Below, in pieces: positions 1 through 12,300 of a stretch of DNA of 64,000 nt (position 1 is its first letter; each line of letters starts with the position of its first letter). This stretch comes from Megascapheus bottae (taxonomy: Eukaryota > Chordata > Mammalia > Rodentia > Geomyidae). The position numbers were made by a program, and so were the translations under genes. The stretch spans positions 53,820,358-53,884,357 of the forward strand of contig JANJXV010000004.1 in the NCBI GenBank assembly GCA_024803745.1. Reading direction: 5' to 3'. The notes beneath the pieces were generated by a model that was not told the origin of the DNA, ran no database searches, and saw nothing but the letters and a program-made list of their open reading frames with translations.

Positions 1-87
1 TTATAGCTAATTTACTTAGACTGTAGATGAACATTATGATTTTGAATCTTGTTATTACAGCCACAGCTTTAATCTATCATTTTGCAG

Positions 88-289
88 AGTTTTAAAAGGA
101 AACCTGGACAGGCTGACAATGAACGCTCCATGGGTGATCACAATGAGCGTGTACATAAGAGACTGAGGACTGTGGACACAGACAACCAGTGTGAACAGAA
201 GTCTGTCGAGCCTCAGGCCCAGATGGAAGATGCAGATGCGTTTGAACACATTAAACAAGACAGCAACACATATGATGCACAGACCTATG
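88..289 (+). CDS. MDN1: MDN1 exon: acidic linker, part 1
   Basis: Acceptor TTTGCAG ends at 87 and the donor GT is at 290-291. It reads from [20 protein letters not shown] in phase 0 and ends one base into an Asp codon. Lysine/arginine clusters near the start (KRK, KRLR) could serve as nuclear targeting; that is inference. The left flank 1-87 is intron. Confidence 0.93.
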
Positions 290-3200
290 GTACGATCCAA
301 AAAGCTTCTCCTTTTGCTCAGAGTGCTCTGAGGTTGTAGAATGTGACTGTTACCCCTTGGGTAAATTAGAAAGGAGAGAAACTGACTTGCTTTGTTTTGT
401 TTTTGTCAATTATGAGGGTTAAAGTCTGGGCCTGGGGGCTATCCCTGAGCTCTTCAGCTTAAGTCTAGCACTGTACTACTGGAGCCTCAGCACAACTTCT
501 GGTTTTGAGCTCCTTCCATATTTTGGATATTAGGCATTTCTTAGATGTACTGCTAGTAAAGTTCTTCAAGTTCGTTGGCTGTCTTTCTAGTTTAATAACT
601 ATGTCTTTTACTTGAGTCTCTCCTATCTGCTATGCCCCTGGGACTCTTGTAGGTGATTTTAATCTATGCCTGTGAGTTCTTTTGTTTCTCCTACTCCCTC
701 TTGCAGTTTCAGGTCTGACATTGAGGTCTTTGATCCACATTGAGTTGATATTAGTGCATGGTGACAAACAAATCCACATTTAGAGGTGCAAGGCTGCCAG
801 CCAGCCGCCAGCGGGGGGGTGGGGGGGGGGAGTAGGGGGTGCAGCCACCGAACTGGGCTGAAGCTGGAGCCTTGCCCCTCCCAGGAAGCTTCACATGGAG
901 GCTGGCAGCAAATCTGGGACTCCACTATTGCGACCTGTTGGCAAGCGTTTGTCAACTGCAGCGTCATTCTCCTATCTTGACTGAGCCTGGGAGGGGAACT
1001 AGAAGCCCAGCAGGGAAATCGAGCACCATGGCACCTGTTGCTCACCCACCCTCAGCAACTCCCTTCCTTAAAAACAGCCACCATTAGCCAGCAGTTTGGC
1101 CTACTGGTAGAATGGTTGCCTAGCATGCCCGGGTTTGATTCCTTGCTACCATATACATAAAAAAAAGCCGGAAGTGGTGCTGAAGCTCAAGTGGTAAAGC
1201 TCTAACCTTGAGAAAGTCCAAGGACAGTGCTCAGGCCCTGAGCTCAAGCCCAGGACTTGGGGGGGGGGGGGGAAGCCACCACCACCCAGCACCAGACCAC
1301 TTTGTGCCATTCCGGGATTGCTCAGGAGATGTCCACTTTCCCAAGTGTCCACACCAGTGTGGTGACTGCAGCCCTGCCAGCCACAGCCCAGGATCCCTGG
1401 TGATGGGGGAGTCCTGGGGGGGGAGGGGGAAGAAGCTCCAGCCTCACACAGGAAGGGCCCAATGGCACCCTCAGGGAGGGAGCTATTGGATCAGCGCTGG
1501 CCCTTACTGAATATAGAACAAAAGGCGCATCAGGGGTCTTTTCTGGCATCTTCCTTATGGGAACTGACATGAGAATCCGGGAGCGATTGCTGATTGAGAA
1601 TAGTTTCAGCAAATGAAATGTAAATGAAGCACAAGGTCTAGCAGAACAGCGTGGAAGCTGTCATACCTGATTTCAGGTGTCATCAACTGTCCCCAAGTGA
1701 ACTTTGGCTCATTTGCTTTGTTTAAGCATGGACTTTGTTATCTGTATTTTTTCCTTCCTGTTTTTCATAAAGGCTAAATATTTTGAAGATCACTGCTTTC
1801 TCCTAGAAAATGAAGTATTTTTTAATCCAAAAACTGACTCTTAATCCTTATGTTATAAACTATAAATACTTCAGTAATAGTTATTTTTTAGGTTAGAGAT
1901 GAAGACTCGAACTTAGTACCCAATGCTTTCTCTCATGGGCTAGTGCTCTACTAACTGAGCCATGCCTCCAACCCTCTTTTATTTCTTTTTTAATATTTGT
2001 TAAGTTATTCAGGTATTCCCAATCTACTCTATGGAACATTGCTCCTTTGGAAAAGAAAATAGATGCTTCCTGGGATAACATTGCTAGCATCAGCAGTAGT
2101 AGGGAAAACGTGTTAAAACTCTGTTTACAAGACCTTTCTTTTTTAGAAAAACGTTTCTGTAGGATTCTTCCCAAAATGTTAATGCCCAAATTTCATCTTG
2201 AGGGAATATGGAGATAAATTCAAAATATGATTTGTCGGATTTTTCTCTTTATCATGAGAGGCAATTTTTTTTCATTTCTCGGGGATGACAATATGATTAT
2301 AGGAAACTGTTTTGTTCTTAGAGGGTATATGTTCTGATGTTATAGTAGGGCTGATGTTGGGATGTCTGCAAATTTCAGGTAATCCAGATCAGTGGTGAAG
2401 AGTGTAGGGAATGAGAAAATAGGGCACTGTGCTAATGATTGCTAGCTCAGGTGATTGCTTTTTAAACTTTTCCATAAATTTCACAGTTTTCAGAATGAAG
2501 AGTTGGGAGCAATTTGTGTCCAGCAATGTTCATTTAATAAAACATTAGTTGTCCAGAAAGAAAGAAAGAGAGAGAGAAAAGAAATGCACCTTTAGTTTTC
2601 TATATATGGAGGCCCAGTTTTCCCAACACCAATTATTGAAGAGGCTATCTTTATTTTGCTATTATTCACAGCCACGTATAAGTAAGTATTCAAGGTTTCT
2701 AGTTTAGTATAAGTACTTTGTAAATAACCATACAAACAGCTGCCTACATCCAAACCTAGTGCCAATCTCACAGTTTCTTTCCTCCCCCACCCCCATTTAC
2801 TGGTACTTGAACTCAGGATCCTCAACCTTACCTTGCTGCTCTGTACTTCTCCATACTTCTGAGATGGACTTTTCTGTCCCAACTGCCTTTGAACCTCAAT
2901 TCTCCAAGTTTCAGGATATCTTAGCCTTACAGATATCCCTTCAGGATATCTATATTCCTTTCTCATCTCCTTCAAATAGAACCTTATAGTGGCAGGAACT
3001 GTTAACTTGAAATAAATCCCAATACAGAAGATAGGCATTGGTCATTCGAGTTCTCTTATGATTTTTTTGTTTCGTTTTGTTTATGGTAATATTGGCTTTC
3101 TATTTGCCAGGTAGGCACTCGGTCACTAGAGCTATATATGCAGTCTTTTTGTTGTTGTTTTGTTTTTCTTTTCTTGATTGGTTGTGAGGCCTGCCTGGGT

Positions 3201-6200
3201 GCTGTCCTTGAGTTTTATTGCTGAAGGCCAGTGTTCTACCACTTTGAGCCACAGCACTACTTAGTTTTCTGGGTGTTTAACTAGAGATAGTCTCAAACTT
3301 TTCTGCCCAGGCTGACTTTGAACCATAATCCTCAGATCCCTGTCTGTTGGATAGCTAGTATCACAGGCATGAGCCTGTAATAAGTACTCAACTTATTGTT
3401 TTTTAATAGTAGACTAGTGTTAACAATAGCTACCTATGAGAGTGGAGCAAAAACTACTCTGTAGGTTTTGGGGTTTTTTTTCCCCCTCCTATGTCTCTTA
3501 TTTATTTGAAAAAAAAAGTTCCCCCCACACCTTCGGCAGTATGTCTCAGCTTCTAATGGGTCAAGGCCCTACTCTGGCTCCTTGTGAATGACCGTATGTG
3601 TAACTGTAAATGACTTATATGTGGTGGACAGACCACATACTGTCATGACCTAGTCATAGTCTTCTCAGAAGAACACTTGTAAATGAAGTTTAGACTCAAG
3701 AAAGCTGTCCAGGAACCCTGATTCCATTTAAAAGAAAAGAAGAACTTAAGCTTTATGTCAGAAAACCTTAGAAGCCTTTACCGTATGGTCATGGAAATCC
3801 TTTAGTAATTGTGTGAGCCATAACATCTTGTAAAGAGGTGAGCTCACTGAGTTCAATTTGTCAAAGATTACAATGCTGAGATTCTTCCTCTATACTTTTT
3901 TGAGCTCTTTAGTAATAAAAGGATAGTGCCCATTAGGTGCTCTGAGTTATGTGTCCAGACTGTTAATTATTATTGTTCATCGTCTGTCCTGAGCAGAATA
4001 TATTTTCATAGCTTCATATGTAGTTACACTATGTCCTCATAATATCTGTAGAAAATAAAACAGTACCAATGGGTCAGCAGGAGATCTTGGGTCCAATCAA
4101 GTGTCCAAACCTATTCAGTCAGAGAAAGAACTGGTGTTAGAACAATTGTAGCCCACATATCACTTTGTGTACTCTTGGCAGATGTGGCCAGCAAGGAGCA
4201 GCAACAGACTGCAAAAGACTTCGACAAAGAAGATAAAACAGAGGACTGCCTCATGGATATTGAGGAGCAGGAAGAGCTTAGTACAGAAGACACAGAGCAG
4301 CTGAAGCCAGATGAAGTCAAATCAGGGACCAGGGCAGCCTCTAGTGAGTACTGCTAATGATTGTACCCTTCCTAACTAAGCTCTGTAACGTAAGTTCTCT
4401 TGAACTACAATCTGATTTCATGTCCTACCCATATCTTAGATGAGTAATTTGCATATAATAATTTCACTGCATTTTATTGGGGCAGAGAGATATGGGAGTA
4501 GTCTTTCCAAGAATATAGGAAAGTAATGTGTTTCCTTTAGTTACGATGAAAGGGTATATTTTAGGTTATACAGAAATGTTTTTAATTACATTAAAGCATA
4601 ACTAGTGAAATAGCAAAAAAAAAAAAAAAGAATAAGAAGTAAAAGAAGCGGCAGCAGGAGCAAAAAGTATGCACAGGTTTTCATTTCTTATCTAGCTGAG
4701 TTCTATCACCAGTTTGTCTGTTCAGTGGTACTGAGGATTGATGTCAGGGTTTCACATTTGGTAGACAGATGCTCTAGCACTTGTGACATACTCCTAGCCC
4801 CCTATTTTGCTTTATTCTCTGAGTAGGGTCTTTGTTTTTGTCCAGGTTGGCTTCCAATCACAATCTCACCTCCTGAATAGGTGGGGTAACACATACACAG
4901 GGCCAGGAGTTTGGCCTAGTGGTAGAGTGCTTGCCTAGCATGCACAAAGACTTGGGTTTGATTCCTCGATGCCACATACATAGAAAAAAGCCAGAAGTGG
5001 TGCTGAGGGACAAGTGGTAGAGCACTAGCCTTGAGAAAGTCCAAGGACAATGCCCAGACCCTGAGTACAAGCCCAGGACTGGCCAAAAAAAAAAAACCCA
5101 AAAAACATAAAATTCCTTGGGCAATTGTTTTTGCTTTTTGTTTTTTGTTTAATCTGGGGAATACATTTAGCAACTTACCAAGAACCTGCCAAATTCAGAG
5201 GCTCTTTATTATTATTTCAAGAATGTAGACAAATGTCTTGTCATTCTTTGAATTGGAGACAAAGCTTTGTGTTAGAATCAGATCCAAGCTTGCCTCTAAT
5301 ATCATTCCATGAAAGGTATTAATTTTGTCATGACTTTCTTCATAAGATGAAACAATAGGTTTATTTTGCTGTTTATTTTCAGTACTGGGAATTAAACTAC
5401 AAATCTTGTGCAAGTTTGTCAAAGACGCCTGACAGTCACTGAGCTGTGTGCACTAGCACATTAGTGTAGTTTTCACAGGGCTTGTGAAGATAAATTGGTC
5501 TTTCCTACTATTCCTTCCCAAACAGCTGCCTTCAATATGAGGGTGACACAGGAATAAATTAGCAAGAACTAGTCATTACTGTTAAAAGAGCAAGAATATA
5601 TGGAAGTATGGAAATGTGCTGAGGTGAATGAGGTTTGATTCATTTTCCAGAGTCATGGACAATAGTAAATGTTCAGTTTTATGCAAGTGTTTTGATAAAT
5701 AAAATGATGTCCTTATTCAAAAACAGGCTTTGAGGAGATGGAGATTGAGACCCAAACTGTTAAAACAGATGAGGACCCTAGGACAGACAGATCCCACAAG
5801 GAAACAGACAACGAGAAACCAGAGCGAAGCCGAGATTCAACCATTCACACACTCCATCAGTATCTTGTGGATACAATTTTCCAAGTACTAAGACTCACTA
5901 ATTACTGCTTTAATGATTTATTTTTAAGTTGGCTTAAATCATATACTTATCAAAACTGTAAGAATTTTCTTTATGGGAGAGGTATTCTTGAAATAATGGT
6001 GCCCAGACATCCACTCTAGTGACTGGTTCTCAGGCTTGACTCTCGCATTCTATCCTTTTACTATTCTTGTCTAAGAATTCTTCAGTTTAGGGGGGAAAAC
6101 CAAGACATGTGAAAGGGTATCAATGTATGTGAATTAATGCACCTTCTATCTGGCAAATATCATGTAACCCTTTTACTAATTACAATAAAAAAAAAATGTT

Positions 6201-9200
6201 AGGCCAGGTGGCTCAAAAAAAAAAAAAAGAATTCTTCAGTTTAAGCTGTGAGCTGGTGGCCTGTAATCCTGTCTACTCAGGAGTCTGAGATGTGAGGATC
6301 ATGGTTTAAAGCCAGCCTGGGCATGTGAGAGTATTATCTCCAATTAACCACCAGAAAACTGTGTTCTTTATGGTGGTTAAATAAGATTCCTTACTACGTC
6401 TATATTTAGGAAGAGCTCTATGGAGCCCTTTAACTGAGTCTAGATTCAAGCTAAGTTCTTAAAGGAATCATTTGGAAGTGTAGATAGAAGACCATCATCT
6501 GATTGTACCATTAAATATTCTTGTTTTGAGTCTCTTACTGTAGGAGGAAGGCAGCCCATGACAAAAGTTGAGTGATTCTAACTTGTCTTTTTCTTCATAG
6601 CCCTTTTTAAAAGATGTCAATGAACTAAGACAGGAGATGGAGAGACAGCTGGAAACGTGGCAGCAACTGGAATCTGGGAATGCAGAAGAAGTAAGTTAAT
6701 GGGATTATACTCAAACTGTCTTCACTTTGAGAAACAGTCAACTTAATAGATTTTTGGCTCCAGTAATTTTTATAAAATGGACCAGACATGTTTTTCTGCC
6801 TGTTTTACCAGAGATCTATAGTTTAATTAAAACAAAAACTGGCTTTTTAATGACAATGGAGATAAATCCATGTCATGTCATTCAAAGAACCAGCCAACGT
6901 CATCACTTCTGGCTGTGTGTATTAACCAAGAAATTTTGCTTTTAATGACTTTGTATTAGAAATCATGGGCTTTGTCTCTGTTAAGTAGACATTCTGAGAG
7001 TATCACTTAGGGCAACAAGATTATTTACATCCACCTTCACCATAGGGATGGCATGTGTTATTTTAAACTCCAGGTGAGAGGCTGGGAATGTGGCGTAAAG
7101 CCCTGGGTTCAGTTCCTCAGTACCACATAAACAGAAAAGGCCAAAAGTGGCTCACCTGAGCAAAAGAAAAGCAGCTCAGGGTCAGTGTCCAGGCCCTGAA
7201 TTTAAGCCCCAAGGCTTGCAAAGCCAAACAAACATACAAACAAAAGACTCCTGGTGATGTAAACAAGGCATTGATACATTTTTTTTTTAATGAATTCTAT
7301 TTAATTGCTGTATTCCAGTCTTACCTGTAAATCAGTTGTGGTTTGATGGGAAATATTTTTAATTGATTTAGATAATAGCTTGCTGACAGAAGCTTTAAAG
7401 TTCTGTAGGTTTATGTAAGTTGTTTTCTACTATTCTTCAGGTTGTGGTCTTGCCCTAATAACTGAGTGCATTTTGATAGTTTAAGGGCGTAATTTATATT
7501 TAATTGCTGTTGTCCCAGGAGAAAGCAGCAGCTGACATGTGGCAGAGCTACCTGGTCTTAACTGCTCCTCTCTCACAACAACTGTGTGAACAGCTTCGCC
7601 TCATTTTAGAGCCTACCCAGGCAGCCAAGCTGAAGTAAGTCTTTCCCACTGTGCCTGAAAAGCTAACTGTTTGTTGACCCCAGCACTGAATCTTTATAGC
7701 CCTGGTTTCTAAGTTATGTTATACAGTGTGATGTTCATACCATTTTTCCTAGTGTTTATATTACAAGTTTATATTACAAGTTTGTTATTTACTAGATCCT
7801 TTTTGCTGGTTCTGGGGTTTCAACTCAGCCTGCGCACTGTCCTTGTGATTTCTGAAGGCTGGTGCTTACCACTTGAGCCACTTTTGGCTTTTTCTGAGTA
7901 TGTAGTACTGAGGAGTCAAACCCAGGGATCTGCGCATGCTAGGCAGGAACTCTTACCACTAGGCCACACATCTTTGTGAAAGATGTACCCAGAATTTTAT
8001 TTCTCTTTTTGTCGGTTTGGGGGCTTGAACTCAGGGCCTAGGCGCATCTTTGGGTCAGGGCTAGAGCTGTACCATTTTGAGCCACAGTACCACTTCTGGC
8101 ATTTTCTGAGTAGTCTTTTGCTACATCCACTCCAGTGGAGTCTGTGCAGCATGGAGCAGAAAGAGCTTGAATGGCTGCCAGTCCTGAGGTTCACACCAAT
8201 GGTGATCAGGCCTCCTGGAAGTCCCTGGCAGAGACCGGGACATATGCGTGGAATGCTCATAATGCTGGGTGCTGGGATTCTTTTATCACTCTTTTCATCT
8301 CTGATAGTTGATGGTATGGCAGCAATATTCTGTGCCAGCTACTGGCCTAAACAATTGATTGAGAGACTAGATGTTCCAGGAACTAAAAGTGCATGCTCAG
8401 CTACTCTGGCGCAAGACACACCCACAGCAGCCTTGATGACCTCAATGCATTCTATTAATAATAAGACAGAATTAGAAACTAAAACAGAAAATATGATCTT
8501 TGAATTAGTAATAATTGTTAGTTTGCCTGAATATGCCTTTAATGCGTTTGCATTACTTGTGTAAATGTTGCAAGTACATAATGAACCACATGGGAAAGGA
8601 TTAGAAGGGCTAGAGCACCGTGGTGTGCTCTAACTGAACAGCAACAATGGACTCTTAGGTTTAAGTTTTTACGATTCCTGGCACAGGGTAATAATTACTG
8701 ACTCAGAAACAAAATCATAGGAAGAACTAGAATGGAACAGATGGTAAACAAAACTAATATTGATTAATGCCAAGAAGGATGACGCCTACCCACAATGTCT
8801 GACATATTAACCATAACTCCTTAGAAGGGAGGGAGAAGTTTCTTTTCTACTCAGAAAAATGTACCCTGTAACCATTCTTAAACATGACTGTAATCTTTTG
8901 ACCTTATGCCAACTGAAAGAAAATGCTCCTGCTTTGACTGTATATAATCTCACATTCAACAAGTAAAACTTCGCAGCAGATTTCAAACCTCCTTTGCGTT
9001 TGTGTCTGTCTGTCATCGCCGAATCCATTCCTGACCTGTGAATCCAGACTTGGTCTCCCCGCACTCCCGCTGAGTCGGTCTGCGGCAGTCTTTTGTTGGA
9101 TAAGAGTCTCACTGACTTTCTTGCCTGGGGCTGGCTTCAAACCACAATCCTTCAGAGTAGCTAGGATTATAGGTGTGAACCACCAGCACCCAGCTTGCAC

Positions 9201-9242
9201 TTTTAAACAGAAAACATTGTACAGATAGTTTTTGCCCTTGCT

Positions 9243-9336
<94 letters not shown>

Positions 9337-12300
9337 GGGCAGGGGACAAGGATTATGGGGCTTGCACTCAACCCGGGCGCTGTTCCTGAGCTCTTCAGCT
9401 CAAGGCTACCACCCTACCCTTGAGCCAAGCCCCACTTCCCATTTTCTAGAGGTTAATTGGAGATTAGAGTCTCAGATCCTTTTGTGCCTGGACTGGCTTT
9501 GATCCTCAGATCTCAACCTCCTGAGTAGCTAGGATTGCAGGCGTGAGCCACCATACCCAGCTTGCCCTTGCTTTTCTAGAAGTATTTGATTATTAGTCCA
9601 CAGGACTAGAGTTCCTAGCTTGTGGTCAAGAAGACACCCTTAGTTAATATGACTACTTGGTACAAGGACTATCAGTTTCAAGGCATTGGTGGTGTTATTT
9701 TTGTCCTTAAAATTCTGAGGAATGAGGAACCGAGAGTTTAGCCTAGTGGTAAAGAGCTTGCCTAGCATGCACAAACACCTGGGTTTGACTCCTCAGTACC
9801 ACATGCATAGAAAAAGCTGGAAATGCTGTGGCTAAAGTGGTAGAATGCTAGCCTTGAGAAAGCCCAAGAACAGTGCTCCCACCCTGAGTTCAAGCCCTAA
9901 GACTGGCCAAAAAAAAAAATTCTAAGAAATGAGCGCTTGTCTTTTCCCTTCTCGGATAGAGGAGACTATCGAACAGGGAAGCGACTGAACATGCGGAAAG
10001 TCATTCCATACATTGCTAGTCAATTTCGGAAAGACAAGATTTGGCTTCGAAGGACCAAGCCCAGTAAACGCCAGTACCAGATTTGTTTGGCTATTGATGA
10101 CTCTTCTAGTATGGTAGACAACCACACCAAACAGGTAAGGAAGGATTGGGGGGGGGGGAGGGAAGCTGTATATCTTGGAGAATTTAAAACGGCAGTTACA
10201 CCATGTCTCAAATGTTTTAGTCCTCTGTTGTAAATTTTTAAGAAGTTTTTAACAGTTAACAATGCTAAACTGGGCTCTGGTAGCTCACACCTGTAATCCT
10301 TGCTACTGAGGAGGTTGAGAGCTGAGAATCATAGTTCAAAGCCAGCCTAGGCAGGAAAGTATGTGAGGCTCCTGCCTCCAGTTAACTGCCAGGAAATGGG
10401 AAGTGGTACTGTTTATCAAGTGGCAGAACCCTAGTCCTGAGTAAACGAACTCAAGGACAGCCCTGCGTTCAAGCCCCATAACTGACCCGGAAAAAAAAAA
10501 TTACAATGTCACTGCAATACAAAACTGTATTTTCAAGGTATTTTATAATTTCTGAACTTGGGGTCATTACCATGTGACTTTGGACAACTTTTTGTCAGTT
10601 GTGGGGCTTTTGTTAGACATTAATTGTGTGAAAAATCAGGATAATGCCTACCTCAAAGATTGCACGAAATTATGTATGTAGCATGTTTAGTAAATTTATA
10701 CCTATCATGTCTGCAGATTGTAATGAAGCTATTACAGTTCAAATGCCTTACCTTACTATGTAAAAATGAGTTTTAAATTGGTTTCAAATTTTTGTTTCCT
10801 ATAAAAACCGTATTACTCAAAACTCACAGGAATGGTCTACTCTAGATGTCATCTACTAAAAATGTGAATGTGATAAGATTTCTGGGTTTCAGTATTCACT
10901 AAAGCCTCTGTTGGTTATAAATATGATGGCATCTTTTATGGGAATCTTAATGTTATAATAGGTCAAGCATTAGGGATCTAGCTTAGAGAAGTTCTGATTC
11001 TTTAAACCCCTGACTTTATTCCACAGCTTGCATTTGAGTCTCTGGCAGTGATTGGTAATGCTCTTACCCTTTTGGAAGTGGGTCAGATTGCAGTGTGCAG
11101 GTAAGGATGCTTTTTAATCCCAGTGGGAAAACTCTTCACAATTTTACTGTTTTGATCATGACCCCCACCTCTTCTTCCCCCCACCCCCCCAAAAAAAACC
11201 CTCATTGTATTTGTTTTTTCTCTCCCAAGTTTTGGGGAATCAGTAAAGCTGTTACACCCATTCCATGAGCAGTTCAGTGATTATTCTGGGTCCCAGATTC
11301 TACGGCTTTGCAAATTTCAGCAAAAGAAAACCAAAATTGCTCAGGTATGTTATGAGTCAGTGTCTTTTGCATTTATTCCTAAACTTAAATTGGTGAAGCT
11401 TAAGTGGTTTTAGGCCTCTGTATTTGGGGCAGGTAAAATTGATGCTACTGAATTGAACTCCAGTCAGTATGCTACTAGAACAGAAGCTTCCCTGGCATTC
11501 ATTATAAACCAAGCTATGATAATTTTTTTTGGGGGGGGGGGTCCTTGGGATTTGAACTCTAGGCCTGGGTGCTATCCTTGAGCTCTTCAGCTCAAACTGA
11601 TTCTCTAGGCCATTTAATCTAAAGAGGAATGATATGAAATAAAACAAGTGATATTGTTATTTTCTTTTAAAAAGCTATTTTGATCATGGGTGTTGGTGTT
11701 ACTTATTCCCTGAGGAAGAATTTCTTTTGGGGGGTATCTTTCAGAACTCGAAAGGTAGTGTACACCTGTGATCTCAGGTGAGGATTACAAGTTTGAGGCT
11801 AGATTACATGAGTTCCTCTCTCAAAAAGAAAAACTAAAAGAGGAAGAGAGAATGACATTTATACTTGAGAATGCAATATTCAGATAAATACAATGCACCC
11901 TAAGAATTGTCCTTTATTAAAGGTGACTAGAAGGGCCAGCTTACAGATATAATGCTTAATGTCAGAAATCATTTCAGCTCCTACAGTCCTGAAAGAAGTT
12001 AGTTTTCTAATTATGTCTGGTTTTGGTTTAGTTTTTAGAGGCTGTACCAAACATGTTTGCAGCTGCTCAGCAACTTTCACACAACATTAATCCAGGTGAG
12101 CTGCATTTTCTTTTTGTTACCAAACCAATCTCACAGTACCTGTCACTACCATCTTCTAAAACATCTGTTTTACAGAAAAACAGAAGGAATCACACAGTGA
12201 TAAAGGCTTCTAATTGATATAGGACCTCACAGTTTGGAAAGAAATGCGTAAGATGTGAAATTAAGTATAGAGAACAGAGAAAAGCAGAGTGTGAGCTAAT

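Larger units (their letters stand above)
8119..9087 (+). mobile_element. Solo LTR, class II ERV (MMTV-like betaretrovirus)
   Basis: The element starts TG (TGCTAC) at 8119 and ends CA (GCGGCA) at 9087. It is flanked by the direct repeat GTCTTT at 8113-8118 and 9088-9093, the 6-bp duplication expected of betaretroviral integration. A TATATAA box is at 8941-8947 and an AGTAAA signal at 8962-8967, just before the presumed very short R. The U5-like end (GCGTTTGTGTCTGTCTGTC near 8997; GTCGGTCTGCGGCA at 9074-9087) recalls MMTV-group LTRs. No internal gag, pol or env remains, so it is a solo LTR left by recombination between two LTRs. It sits in sense in the MDN1 intron between exons 7519-7634 and 9960-10134. 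Class assignment rests on memory of the family. Confidence 0.85.
8000..9198 (-). repeat. B1-ID SINE split by an LTR
   Basis: The inverted ID module is at 8000-8118 (CTTGAACTCAGGGCCTAGG to CTTCTGGCATTTTCTGAG). The inverted 7SL-like head resumes at 9094-9198 (GATAAGAGTCTCACTGACTT to GTGAACCACCAGCACCCAGC). The 969 bases between are the solo LTR. Removing them and one copy of GTCTTT restores a continuous SINE, so the SINE is the older element. Confidence 0.85.

Noticed and set aside
7983..8564. A 193-codon gene starting at 7983
   Set aside because: Its first part is an inverted SINE and the frame only becomes LTR-derived after 8119, so the upstream ATG is not meaningful. The U3 frame from 8151 is listed separately.
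8119..9087. A full provirus in the MDN1 intron
   Set aside because: There is one LTR only, with the target duplication directly on both sides and no gag, pol or env sequence.
9232..9502. Cys-Val and Arg-Glu repeat proteins
   Set aside because: They are translations of the (TG)n(AG)n microsatellite.
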